Position numbers and translations under genes: made by a program. The notes below the pieces were generated by a model. The model saw only the letters and a list, made by a program, of their open reading frames with translations, made no database searches and was not told the DNA's origin. A DNA stretch of 26,827 nt from CAYQTL01 sp964420405 (lineage in GTDB: Bacteria; Acidobacteriota; Thermoanaerobaculia; Thermoanaerobaculales; Sulfomarinibacteraceae), in assembly GCA_964420405.1 (NCBI GenBank), contig CAYQTL010000072.1, forward strand, positions 1 to 26,827, written 5' to 3'. Of the stretch, positions 16,898-24,568 are shown piece by piece; positions within the stretch are counted from its first letter, which is position 1, and each line of letters opens with the position of its first letter.

Positions 16898-18187
16898 CTA
16901 CCCCAGCTGTGCGAGGCGCGTCCGGGCGCGCTGTGCGACCTCGCTGTCCGGGGCGAGCTGCTGGACCCGCCGGTAGGCCTCCCGCGCGTCGGCGGTGCGG
17001 CCGAGCTCCTCGAGGGTGAGGCCGCGGAAGAAGACCACCTGCGGGACGTCGGGGAGAATCTCGTCGGCACGGTTGAACGCCTCGAGCGCCAGCGGCCACT
17101 GCTCCTCGCGGCCGAAGATCTGGCCGGCGAAGTACTGGACGACGAAGATGTCGTGCGCGTCCCGTGCGGCGCGACGTGCCTGGCGCAGGGCCGCGTCGGT
17201 CTGGTCGGACGCGTGCAGCGCGAGTGCGAGGTGGGCCCGCAGCAGGCCGTCGTCCTGCCAGCGGTCGACCGGTTCGCGGAGCAGCCGGCGGGCTTCGCCC
17301 GGATCGTCGTTGCCGAGCGCCCCCTGGGCTTCCGCCAAGCGGTCGTAGGCGTCCCGCGACTCCCGCACGGCCCGGGACGCCTGGAGGAACCGCTCCTTCG
17401 AGTAGGGGCGGTTCCGGATCTCGGGTGGGAGAGCGGCGACCCGCTCCTCGGCGGTGGCGATCCGCTCCGAGGTCATGGGGTGGGTCGAGAACATCCGCTC
17501 GAAGAGGTTCGGCTGCCGGCGGTGCTGGCTGTTGAGCGTCTCCATGAGGTCGACGATGCCGTGCGGCGTGTAGCCGGCGTCGACCATGTACTCCAGCCCC
17601 AGCTCGTCGGACTGCCGCTCCTGCTCGCGGGAGTAGTGGGCGAGGGCGAGCTGGGCGCCGAACATCCCGCCGAGCATGTACAGCTCCCGGTTCTCGACAT
17701 CCTCGATCTCCATGTAGACCGCGGCGCCCATCATTCCGAGCTGGGCGAGCATCTGGCGGCTGTACTGGGCCGCCGCGTGGCGCGCGGTGACGTGCCCGGC
17801 CTCGTGGCCGAGCACCCCGGCGAGCTCGTCCTCGCTGCCCATCCGGGCGAGCAGCCCGCGGGTGACGGAGATCTTGCCGCCGGGCAGGGCGTAGGCGTTG
17901 ACGATCGGATCGTTGACCGCGTTGAACGACCACGGGATCTGCGGCCGGTGGCCGACCTCGGCCAGCGACTGTCCGACCCGCTCGACCAGGGACTGCAGCT
18001 CCGGCTCCGGTACCTCGCCGAGCGACTGGGCCGTGTACTGCGGGTACAGGCGAGCCCCCATCTCGATCTCCTGGGCCTCCCCGAGCAGGTCGAGCTGCTG
18101 CTCTCCGGTCACCGGGTTGACGGTGCAGGCGGGCAGGGCCGCCAGGACGGCGGCGACGGCGATGATGCGACCAAGTCTCTGCTGCAT
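16898..18187 (-). CDS. M48 family metallopeptidase lipoprotein with TPR domain (BepA-like)
   Basis: A 429-residue zinc peptidase of the BepA/YfgC type, which in Gram-negatives helps assemble or degrade outer-membrane proteins in the periplasm. The signal peptide ends in a lipobox (LPAC, Cys21), so it is probably a lipoprotein; the E. coli BepA is soluble periplasmic, a difference worth noting. Metal site: HEAGH at His128-His132 with Glu129 catalytic, and Glu190 in SREQERQSDELG as third ligand. Residues about 285-429 form TPR-like helices (for example EEQWPLALEAFNRADEILPD). The ATG at 18187 places the signal peptide correctly and has GAGG a few bases upstream. Flanked by repeat-rich spacers on both sides, so it is a single-gene unit. 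Confidence 0.92.
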   Translation of the reverse strand: MQQRLGRIIAVAAVLAALPACTVNPVTGEQQLDLLGEAQEIEMGARLYPQYTAQSLGEVPEPELQSLVERVGQSLAEVGHRPQIPWSFNAVNDPIVNAYALPGGKISVTRGLLARMGSEDELAGVLGHEAGHVTARHAAAQYSRQMLAQLGMMGAAVYMEIEDVENRELYMLGGMFGAQLALAHYSREQERQSDELGLEYMVDAGYTPHGIVDLMETLNSQHRRQPNLFERMFSTHPMTSERIATAEERVAALPPEIRNRPYSKERFLQASRAVRESRDAYDRLAEAQGALGNDDPGEARRLLREPVDRWQDDGLLRAHLALALHASDQTDAALRQARRAARDAHDIFVVQYFAGQIFGREEQWPLALEAFNRADEILPDVPQVVFFRGLTLEELGRTADAREAYRRVQQLAPDSEVAQRARTRLAQLG

Positions 18188-18262
18188 GGCGACCTCGCTG
18201 CAGCCGCTTCAACATGGGGACCGCCGCCCGGCTTCCCCGAGGGGTGGTCCCGTCCTTCCGAT

Positions 18263-18296
18263 CCCGATCCCGATCCCTGTTCCGATCCCGATCCCC
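18263..18296 (-). repeat. CCCGAT hexamer array upstream of the M48 gene
   Basis: C3 tracts at 18263, 18269, 18275, then a CCCTGTTCC break, then 18287 and 18293. It lies 75-110 nt upstream of the M48 ATG, with the G-rich strand being the coding strand of that gene. A quadruplex would need one loop of about 9 nt. Confidence 0.85.
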
Positions 18297-18428
18297 TCGT
18301 GCGACGAGATCGTGGTCCGCGCCGGTGTCGTCCGGCCTCCGTGCTGTCGGCCCCCGCGGTTCGACCCGCGCAGCTCGGGAGCGGCAACGGAAGGCATCTC
18401 CGAACCGCTGGAAGCTGACGAGCCCGTC

Positions 18429-18449
18429 GGGATCGGGAACGGGGCCGGG
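18429..18449 (+). repeat. G-rich hexamer arm facing the 18263 array
   Basis: G tracts at 18429, 18435, 18441 and 18447 (units GGGATC, GGGAAC, GGGGCC, GGG) make a canonical G-quadruplex motif on the + strand. It is the inverted partner of the 18263-18296 array, about 130 nt away, just downstream of the ydbT-like gene's 3' end. No gene is supported in the 18188-18488 spacer. Confidence 0.82.
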
Positions 18450-18488
18450 ATCGGACCGCCGCCACCGGGTTCCGGCTGTCCGTCCCGC

Positions 18489-19964
18489 CTACCACCTGAA
18501 CGGGGTCGCGGCGGCGCGGTATGCGAGCCGTGCGAGCAGGTGGTCGGCGTCGCCGCGCTCGAGGTACGGGATCCGGATGGCCGGCCCGCCGGCACCGGAG
18601 TTGGCCGTGTCCACCTCGATCCCCGCCATCGCCGCCCGGCGGTCGAACGGCGACTCGGTGCGGGCGACGGTCTGGATGGTCGCGTGGCGGACGGCGCGGG
18701 TGGTGCGGGTGAGCCAGCCGGTGCGCAGCCAGATGCCGTGGGGGCCCGTCGCCCAGAAGGTGTGGCGCACGCGCAGCGCCGCGAGGAGGCCGACCAGCGC
18801 CGCGACGGCCGGCGTCACCACCCACAGCCACGGCAGGAATGCCGCCGGCGGCAGTCCGACGAGCAGCAGCCCGAGCACCGGCTTGCGGACCGCACGCCAG
18901 ACGGCGCGGGGTGCGAGCGGTCGCCAGTCGAGCCCGGCGGGCGACAGCTCCCCGTCGACCGCGGACAGCAGCTCGTCGAGCCGGTTCCGCGGCACCACCG
19001 GAGCGAGCCAGTCGTGGCGCCCGGCCTCCTGCTCGCCACCGGCAGAGCCGGCTGTACGGGCGCGGATCGTGACCCGCCGGAACGCCCGGTGGAGCGGGTT
19101 CTCCTCGATCGTGACCAGCTGGATGCGGTGGACCGGGATGGTCACCGTGCGCTGGGTGAGCAGGCCGTACCGCGCCACCAGCTCGTCGTCGTCGCGGGTC
19201 AACGTGAAGCCGTGGAACGACACCAGCGACCACGCCACCGACAGCACCCGCAGCACCACCACCGCGGCCAGCACCATCGCCGCGCCGACCAGCAGCGCCT
19301 GCGGCATCGCGACCGCGTCCAGCCCCGGGACCCGGTCGGTGATCCACTCGACAGGGTCGAGGTCCGCCTGCCACAGAACGCCGGTGAGGGCGGCGAGGGC
19401 CACCAGGCCGCGGTTGGAGATGATCCCGTATCGGACCAGATCACCGGCCGGCACATACGCCAGGACCCGCGCCGGTGGCTCCGTCGCGGGCGTCGCCGCA
19501 CGCTCGTCTCCGGCATGGGCGCGGCCGCGCCGGTCGAAGACGTGTGCCCGCATCGACTCCACCGCGTCCACCGACAGCACCCGCATCACCGCCTCGGCCT
19601 CCGAGCCCGACGCGGTCTGGATCGTGACCTCCGCGACCCCGAGCGCCCGGTGGAGCACCCCTCGGGAGGTGTCGATGTTCTGGATCCGCTCGAACGGGAT
19701 GTGACGCTCGTTGCGGCGCACGACCCCCTGGCGGATGACCAGCTCGTCGTCGTCGAGCCGGTACCGGTAGGTCAGATACCGGATGAGCGCGGCGGCGGCG
19801 GCAGGCACCGCGAAGACGGCGATCCACACCTCGTAGCGCTCGCCGCGGCCGAGCACCAGCACCACCAGGGCCGGCACGAGGAACTGGCGCAGCACCTGCC
19901 CGATGAGGAACAGCAGCGACGACGGGTGGAGGCGCTGGAAGCCATCGGTCCCCTCAGCCGGCAT
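18489..19964 (-). CDS. Membrane protein with three bacterial PH (bPH_2) domains, YdbT-like
   Basis: A 491-residue membrane protein of the YdbT family. Three bPH_2-type segments alternate with membrane helices. Membrane segments are at about 16-38, 44-63, 185-205, 222-250 and 362-398. PH cores are at about 68-135 (RLDDDELVIRQGVV, HIPFERIQNID), 253-330 (TRDDDELVARYGLL, TIPVHRIQLV) and 400-480 (GIWLRTGWL, HATIQTVART). The repeated pattern of an acidic turn followed by a basic I-P-x-x-R-I-Q strand is typical. Function is poorly known; related Bacillus genes are stress- or bacteriocin-protective. The start is uncertain: ATG 19964 overlaps the preceding gene by 11 nt and is used here; a GTG at 20012 would add 16 residues. 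It follows the small partner, as in ydbS-ydbT pairs elsewhere. Confidence 0.85.
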   Translation of the reverse strand: MPAEGTDGFQRLHPSSLLFLIGQVLRQFLVPALVVLVLGRGERYEVWIAVFAVPAAAAALIRYLTYRYRLDDDELVIRQGVVRRNERHIPFERIQNIDTSRGVLHRALGVAEVTIQTASGSEAEAVMRVLSVDAVESMRAHVFDRRGRAHAGDERAATPATEPPARVLAYVPAGDLVRYGIISNRGLVALAALTGVLWQADLDPVEWITDRVPGLDAVAMPQALLVGAAMVLAAVVVLRVLSVAWSLVSFHGFTLTRDDDELVARYGLLTQRTVTIPVHRIQLVTIEENPLHRAFRRVTIRARTAGSAGGEQEAGRHDWLAPVVPRNRLDELLSAVDGELSPAGLDWRPLAPRAVWRAVRKPVLGLLLVGLPPAAFLPWLWVVTPAVAALVGLLAALRVRHTFWATGPHGIWLRTGWLTRTTRAVRHATIQTVARTESPFDRRAAMAGIEVDTANSGAGGPAIRIPYLERGDADHLLARLAYRAAATPFRW

Positions 19965-20532
19965 GGTCGAACCCGGTCCGGTCGCGGGACCCTCCGGTCG
20001 CTGCGACGCCACCTTCCACGTCCACCAGGTGGTCGCGGATCGCCATGGCTGTGGCGCGGTCGAGCCCTTCGAGGGTGACCGACGCGCCGGTGGTGCCGGC
20101 GGTGTGGATCACGAGGTGGGACAGGCCGAGCGAGCGCTCGATCGGCCCCTGGGCGACGTCGGTGTGCTGGACCCGGGATCGCGGCACCGAGATCACGCGC
20201 CGCCACAGCACGCCGCGCCGGATCTCGATGCCGTCGTCGTCGAGCGCCCACGAGCGGTGCCGGTACGACACCTTCGGCCAGCCGTGGGCGAGCCACGCGA
20301 GGCCGGCGAGGACGGCGACGGCGAAGATCCCCAGCAGCCCCTCGAGCCACGAGGGCAGGGGCGAGAGAAGGATCACCAGAGTCGAGCCGAGGGCGACCGG
20401 GACCCCCAGCACGCCCGCGGTGATCCAGCCGCCGAGACGCTCGGCCGTGACGATCTGCGGGTCGAGTCGGTGGTGGCGCCCGTCGGCGACCGATGGCGCC
20501 GGTGGCGGGACCTCGTCGGGAGATGTCGCCAT
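19954..20532 (-). CDS. Small bPH_2 domain membrane protein, YdbS-like
   Basis: The 192-residue partner of the gene that follows. Two membrane helices (about 34-56 and 61-84) precede a single bPH_2 domain (about 93-172) with WALDDDGIEIRRGVLWRR and ISVPRSRVQHTDVAQGPIER, the same strand pattern as in the larger protein. Two-gene operons of one short and one long bPH_2 membrane protein are the usual arrangement of this family, and the two probably work as a complex in the membrane. ATG 20532 is chosen over a TTG at 20544; neither has a good ribosome site, and a possible promoter lies so close that the mRNA may be leaderless. Confidence 0.85.
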   Translation of the reverse strand: MATSPDEVPPPAPSVADGRHHRLDPQIVTAERLGGWITAGVLGVPVALGSTLVILLSPLPSWLEGLLGIFAVAVLAGLAWLAHGWPKVSYRHRSWALDDDGIEIRRGVLWRRVISVPRSRVQHTDVAQGPIERSLGLSHLVIHTAGTTGASVTLEGLDRATAMAIRDHLVDVEGGVAATGGSRDRTGFDHAG

Positions 20533-20542
20533 GATGCCCGGC

Positions 20543-20572
20543 AACGTAGCCGAAAGGGGGCAGTGGAATCAA
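20543..20572 (-). promoter_or_regulatory. Possible promoter of the YdbS/YdbT-like pair
   Basis: On the minus strand TTGATT (complement of 20567-20572) and TACGTT (complement of 20543-20548) are 18 bp apart. Transcription would begin at or next to the ATG at 20532, that is, a leaderless message. The -10 match is weak (three of six). Confidence 0.3.
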
Positions 20573-20673
20573 CACCCCCGATCTCGGCGCCATCAGAATG
20601 TCGCCACGATCGCCTCAGGAGTAAGGGTCGGGACCGTTCCCAAGGCGCGGGAGGTCCCTTCGGTGGTGAACCA

Positions 20674-21786
20674 TCACCAGCCGTGGACGGGGTGCCAGCG
20701 GTCGATGACGGTGTCGCCTCGGGCGACGTGGAGGATGGCGTGGCAGGCGGCGGCGAGGCAGGCGTGGTTGGGGAGGATGCGGAGTCGGTCACCGGGGCGG
20801 AGGGCGGCGACGTCCCCCTCGAGGACGCCGTGCTCCTGGGAGAGGGAGCGCAGGCGAAGGTCGGCGCACGGCGTACCGTCGAGGCCGCAGGGGATGCCGA
20901 ACCCGCAGCGGGGGTCGACGTGGACCGGGCCCGGATCGGCGCTCAGGACGAGGCTGCCGGCGTCCACGACCGCCGTGCCGCGGCCGGGGGCGACGCTCAC
21001 CACCTCGGCGATGACCGACAGCGCGATGTCATCCGCCGTGCACGAGCCGATCGCGGCCTGGAACGCGTCGAACAGGGCGTAGTTGCCCGGCCGAATCTCG
21101 GTGACGCCGGCGAGGTGGTCGACCGCGGTCGCGGTGGGCGTCGAGCCGACGCTGACGCCGGCGACCGCGACGCCCTCCGCCCGGAGGCGCCCGGCGAGCG
21201 AGGTCATGACGTCCCGTTCCCGACGGGCGACGGCCGCGATCTCGTCCCGACTGCGGCACCGGTAGGACTGGCCGGCGTGGGTCAGGAGGCCGGCGAGCTC
21301 GAGGTCGGGGTCGCCGGCGATCCGGCGGGCGAGCGCCGCGGTCTGGGGATCCTCCGGGTCGGCCCCGGAGCGGTGGTCGCCGCAGTCGATCTCCAGCCAC
21401 ACCGGCCAGCGCCGGCCGGTGGACGACGCGTAACGGGACACCTCGTCGGCCGTGACCGGGTGGTCGAGGAGCAGTGCCAGCCTCCCGCGACGCCGCGCGA
21501 CCGCGGCCAGCCGGTCGAGCTTGGCCGGCGATACGGGCACGGCGTAGAGCAGGTCGCCGAACCCGGCGGCGGCGAAGGCCTCCGCCTCCGCGACGGTCGA
21601 CACCGTCACCGGGCCGGCGCGGCCGCCGTGCTGCAGCCGCGCGATCTCGACGCACTTGTGGGTCTTGACGTGGGGCCGGAGCCGCACGCCGAGCGCCGAG
21701 GCGTGCTCGCGCATCCGCGCGGCGTTGCGCTCGAGCCGTTCGAGGTCGACCACGGCGGCGGGCGTCGGAAGCTCGTCGATCCGCAT
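20674..21786 (-). CDS. PLP-dependent D-threonine aldolase / D-serine dehydratase-like enzyme (alanine racemase fold)
   Basis: A 370-residue fold-type III PLP enzyme with an alanine-racemase N-terminal barrel and a D-serine-dehydratase-like C-terminal domain. It probably cleaves or dehydrates a D-beta-hydroxy amino acid. RPHVKTHK (37-44) carries the PLP lysine, Lys41. GSTPT (214-218) is the phosphate-binding segment. PNHAC gives His341 and Cys343, the zinc ligands expected for eukaryotic-type D-serine dehydratase and D-threonine aldolase. The mix of motifs does not decide between D-threonine aldolase and D-serine dehydratase. ATG 21786 is chosen because the protein aligns from MRIDELPTPA; no ribosome site is present, and a -10 element ends only 10 nt upstream. 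It is a single-gene unit beside a toxin remnant. Confidence 0.9.
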   Translation of the reverse strand: MRIDELPTPAAVVDLERLERNAARMREHASALGVRLRPHVKTHKCVEIARLQHGGRAGPVTVSTVAEAEAFAAAGFGDLLYAVPVSPAKLDRLAAVARRRGRLALLLDHPVTADEVSRYASSTGRRWPVWLEIDCGDHRSGADPEDPQTAALARRIAGDPDLELAGLLTHAGQSYRCRSRDEIAAVARRERDVMTSLAGRLRAEGVAVAGVSVGSTPTATAVDHLAGVTEIRPGNYALFDAFQAAIGSCTADDIALSVIAEVVSVAPGRGTAVVDAGSLVLSADPGPVHVDPRCGFGIPCGLDGTPCADLRLRSLSQEHGVLEGDVAALRPGDRLRILPNHACLAAACHAILHVARGDTVIDRWHPVHGW

Positions 21787-21796
21787 CGGGGCTGCG

Positions 21797-21805
21797 AGGG
21801 TAGCA
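21797..21805 (-). promoter_or_regulatory. Extended -10 promoter of the D-threonine aldolase-like gene (probably leaderless)
   Basis: The minus strand reads TGCTACCCT: a TGC extension and TACCCT. The hexamer ends 10 nt before the ATG at 21786, leaving a leader of only a few nucleotides and no ribosome site. Confidence 0.4.
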
Positions 21806-21876
21806 CCCGCGCGACGCCGCTCTCGGACCACGACCCCGGCTCCCGCGTCCGTGCCCGCGCCCACCGGTGCTCCATC

Positions 21877-22065
21877 ATGATGGTCGGCAGGGAGCTGCTC
21901 CACCGCGGCATGGCCGGCCACCTGGCGGGCGGATCCGCCCGCGCCAGCCTGACGGACTGGACGAGCCTCGAGATCATGCGCGACCGGAAAATCTCGCGTG
22001 CGTTCGCCTTCGACCGGCATTCCGAGAGCCAGGGCTTCGAGCTGGTCGCAGCCGTCGCCGGGTGA
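21877..22065 (+). pseudogene. C-terminal remnant of a PIN-domain (VapC-type) toxin
   Basis: A 62-codon frame encodes the C-terminal third of a PIN-domain ribonuclease. It contains ASLTDWTSLEIMRDRKISRA then FAFDRHSESQGFEL, matching the family pattern of LTD, S-x-x-x-M-R, and FDRHF-x-x-x-GF. Metal-site candidates Asp27 and Asp46 are kept, while the expected Phe after DRH is Ser. The N-terminal half, including the first conserved Asp and the Glu, is missing. No such sequence exists in any frame between 21786 and 21877, which holds the promoter of the divergent gene. No antitoxin gene is visible. It is best read as a degraded toxin gene left by deletion; expression of a stable fragment is unlikely. 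Confidence 0.7.
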
Positions 22066-22162
22066 CGCGGGGACGTGTGCGCTCCTGCGCCCTGAGCGGC
22101 CGTTGCAGCGCACGACGATCGGCTGGATCGTACCGCCGGCCGCCGTGGCGCCCGAGGGTCCG

Positions 22163-22819
22163 TCAGCCCGGCAGGATCCGGTGGTTGCGCACGTGCTGGC
22201 GGTTGTGCTCGAGCACTGCGGCGCGGACCGCCAGCAGTGCCTCGGGCACCTCGGGCAGGGCGTCGGCCTCGGCCTGGGTCAGCACCTTCTGGCCCGGCGC
22301 CACGTAGCGGCCGGGCGGCAGCCGCAGCCCCTTGCCGACGTAGCTGCCCTGGTGCAGGAAGCAGCCGCTGCCGAGCATGGTGTCGCCGTCGGCCACCGCC
22401 TGGATGTAGATCGAGACGTCGTCCTCCACCACCGCGCCGTGGACGATCGCCTGGTGGGCCACGATCACGCGCCGGCCGATGCGCGCGGTCTGGGCGTGGA
22501 CGATGGCGCAGTCCTGGATGTTCGAGTCCTCGTCGAGCACGAACGGCTCGATGCCGTTCTTCTCGTCGAGCCGGATGATCGCGTGTGGCCCGACGTAGCA
22601 GCCGCGGCGGATGACGATGCCGCCGATCAGCACCGCGGTCGGGTCGACGAAGCTGCCCGGGTCGATCGCCGCCCGCTGGCGCAGGCGGCCGTGGCCGTCG
22701 ACCATCGTCACCGCCCGGACCGCCTCGCTCTGGGCGGCGAGCCACTCGAGCGCGGACTCCAGCGAGTCCACTCCGGGGACGTCGATCGGGTGCGATCGCA
22801 CGTTGCGGATGTCGGTCAT
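22163..22819 (-). CDS. Gamma-carbonic-anhydrase-like left-handed beta-helix protein
   Basis: A 218-residue protein with hexapeptide-repeat character at about 60-150 (VLIGGIVIRRGCYVG, ARIGRRVIVAHQAIVHG), the fold of gamma-class carbonic anhydrases and related acyltransferases. Zinc-ligand candidates are His108 in NIQDCAIVHA, His122 and His127 in VIVAHQAIVHG; Arg83 and Asp85 (IIRLDE) match the conserved Arg-x-Asp. The first two His are only 14 residues apart, fewer than in the archaeal Cam enzyme (36), because the intervening loop is short, as in the CaiE/PaaY branch. Catalytic activity is therefore plausible but not assured. An N-terminal extension of about 50 residues is unassigned. It lies 64 nt after purK on the same strand and may be the last gene of that operon. 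Confidence 0.82.
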   Translation of the reverse strand: MTDIRNVRSHPIDVPGVDSLESALEWLAAQSEAVRAVTMVDGHGRLRQRAAIDPGSFVDPTAVLIGGIVIRRGCYVGPHAIIRLDEKNGIEPFVLDEDSNIQDCAIVHAQTARIGRRVIVAHQAIVHGAVVEDDVSIYIQAVADGDTMLGSGCFLHQGSYVGKGLRLPPGRYVAPGQKVLTQAEADALPEVPEALLAVRAAVLEHNRQHVRNHRILPG

Positions 22820-22883
22820 CGGAGAACCCCCTCCCTTCGCTGGCTGGGTTGATCATCTCCGAGACCGTTGCGGCGGGCAAGGC

Positions 22884-24056
22884 TCAGGACGGACCGGTCT
22901 GAGTCCGTCGGCCGCCGGCGAGCCGGCCCCGCGCGGCGACGACCGTGTCCCGGGCCGTCGCCGCCGTGGCGCCGAGGGCGGTGACGTGCCCCATCTTGCG
23001 GCGCGGCCTCGGCTCGCGCTTGCCGTACAGGTGGAGGTGCGCCCCACGGACGGAGAGAAGCTCGCTCCAGGCCGGCTCGCCGTCGCGCCACAGGTCCCCG
23101 AGGAGGTTGGCCATGGCGGCCGGCGACCGCGGCGACATGTCGCCGAGCGGCAGGCCGCAGACCGCACGAACCTGCTGCTCGAACTGGCTCACGGCAGACG
23201 CCTCGATCGTCAGGTGGCCCGAGTTGTGGGGGCGCGGGGCGAGCTCGTTGACCAGCAGCCGCCCGTCCGGCAGGCAGAACAGCTCGACGCACAGCACGCC
23301 CACCAGCTCGAGCTGGCGGGCGACCCCCTCGGCGATCGCGCGGGCCTCCGCCTCCACCTCCGGCGGCAGCAGCGCCGGCGTGCTCGAGACGTCCAGGATG
23401 TGGTCGCGGTGGGCGTTGCGGATCGGTCCCGAGCAGCGGATCTCTCCGCCGAGCCCGCGCGCGACCACCACCGAGCACTCGAGCTCGAACCCGACCCGCT
23501 CCTCGAGCATCCCGGCACCCTCGAGCAGCAGCCGGTGGGCCTCGCCGAGGTTCTCCGCGTCACCGTCGAGCGCGAGCTGGCCGCGGCCGTCGTACCCCCA
23601 CGCAGCGGTCTTGAGAACCGCCGGGCCGCCGATCTCCGCCAGGGCGGCGGGCAGGGCGTCGGGGCCGTCCACCGCCCGGTGTCGCGCCACCGGGAAGCCG
23701 TGGCGGGCGAGGAACCCCTTCTCGCGGATCCGGTTCTGGGTGGTCTCGAGAATCCCGCCGCCGGGGCGCACCGGGGCGTGGCGGGCGGCCCGCGCGGTCG
23801 CCGCCGCCGGGATGTTCTCGAACTCGAAGGTCACCACCCGGACCCGCCCGGCGAACCGCTCGACCGCGTCGAGGTCGTCGTAGGCCGCGACCGTGTGGAG
23901 GTGGGTCGTCTGCATCGCCGGGTCGTCGGCGTTCGGTCCGAACACGTGGACGCGGTAGCCGAGCCGTTTCGCGGCGTGGACGAACATCCGTCCGAGCTGG
24001 CCGCCGCCCATCATCCCGAGGACCTCGCCGGGCAGGATCGGCGTGGTGCCGCTCAT
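22884..24056 (-). CDS. purK: N5-carboxyaminoimidazole ribonucleotide synthetase
   Basis: ATP-grasp enzyme of purine biosynthesis: it converts AIR, bicarbonate and ATP to N5-CAIR. The 390-residue product has GGGQLGRM (17-24), EFENIP (78-83), the ATP-grasp glycine loop GYDGRGQ (154-160), NELAPRPHNSGH (270-281) and YGKREPRPRRKMGH near 344-357, all PurK signatures. ATG 24056 overlaps the purE stop as ATGA, giving translational coupling. A 7-bp hairpin (22888-22894 with 22903-22909) sits at the 3' end of the gene, in the last codons; its effect on read-through to the next gene is unknown. Confidence 0.96.
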   Translation of the reverse strand: MSGTTPILPGEVLGMMGGGQLGRMFVHAAKRLGYRVHVFGPNADDPAMQTTHLHTVAAYDDLDAVERFAGRVRVVTFEFENIPAAATARAARHAPVRPGGGILETTQNRIREKGFLARHGFPVARHRAVDGPDALPAALAEIGGPAVLKTAAWGYDGRGQLALDGDAENLGEAHRLLLEGAGMLEERVGFELECSVVVARGLGGEIRCSGPIRNAHRDHILDVSSTPALLPPEVEAEARAIAEGVARQLELVGVLCVELFCLPDGRLLVNELAPRPHNSGHLTIEASAVSQFEQQVRAVCGLPLGDMSPRSPAAMANLLGDLWRDGEPAWSELLSVRGAHLHLYGKREPRPRRKMGHVTALGATAATARDTVVAARGRLAGGRRTQTGPS

Positions 24057-24568
24057 GGCAGCCGGTCCTCGGCCACGGCGCGGCCGATCGCCTCCCGTCG
24101 GGCCTGGAGACGGGCGTGCAGCTCCGGCCGTTCGGTGGCGAGGATCTGAGCCGCCAGCAGGGCCGCGTTGCGGGCGCCGGCGACGCCGATCGCGAGGGTT
24201 CCGACCGGCACGCCGGCGGGCATCTGGACGATCGAGAGCAGCGAGTCGAGGCCGTTGAGCGCCCGCGACGCGACGGGCACGCCGAGCACCGGGACCAGCG
24301 TCTGGGCGGCGAGCATTCCCGGCAGGTGGGCCGCGCCACCGGCGCCGGCGATCACCACCTTCAGCCCCCGCTCGCGCGCGGTGCGGGCGTACTCGGCCAT
24401 CAGCCCGGGGGTCCGGTGGGCCGAGACGATGCGGCACTCGTGGGGAACCTCGAGCTCGTCGAGGATCGCGCCCGCCTCGCGCATCGTCTCCCAGTCCGAG
24501 CGGCTGCCCATCACGACGCCGACCAGCGGAGCCGCCGGCGACCCGCCGCCGGGCGCGGGCGCCGTCAC
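24053..24568 (-). CDS. purE: N5-carboxyaminoimidazole ribonucleotide mutase (class I PurE)
   Basis: Rearranges N5-CAIR to CAIR in purine biosynthesis, acting just after PurK. The 171-residue length is typical. Motifs: VMGSRSDWETM at 19-29 (phosphate and substrate binding), SAHRTP at 49-54 with the catalytic histidine, and GAGGAAHLPGM at 75-85. The pairing with PurK marks it as class I. The start is a GTG at 24568 that overlaps the upstream stop as GTGA (24565-24568); this fits the family N-terminus and argues against longer frames that run back into the isocitrate dehydrogenase gene. The three genes icd, purE and purK therefore form one tightly coupled unit. Confidence 0.96.
   Translation of the reverse strand: MTAPAPGGGSPAAPLVGVVMGSRSDWETMREAGAILDELEVPHECRIVSAHRTPGLMAEYARTARERGLKVVIAGAGGAAHLPGMLAAQTLVPVLGVPVASRALNGLDSLLSIVQMPAGVPVGTLAIGVAGARNAALLAAQILATERPELHARLQARREAIGRAVAEDRLP

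Noticed and set aside
18340..18400. tRNA gene, because of GGTTCGACCC near 18359
   Set aside because: The T-arm stem does not pair (CCGCG on both sides) and no acceptor or anticodon arm can be drawn.
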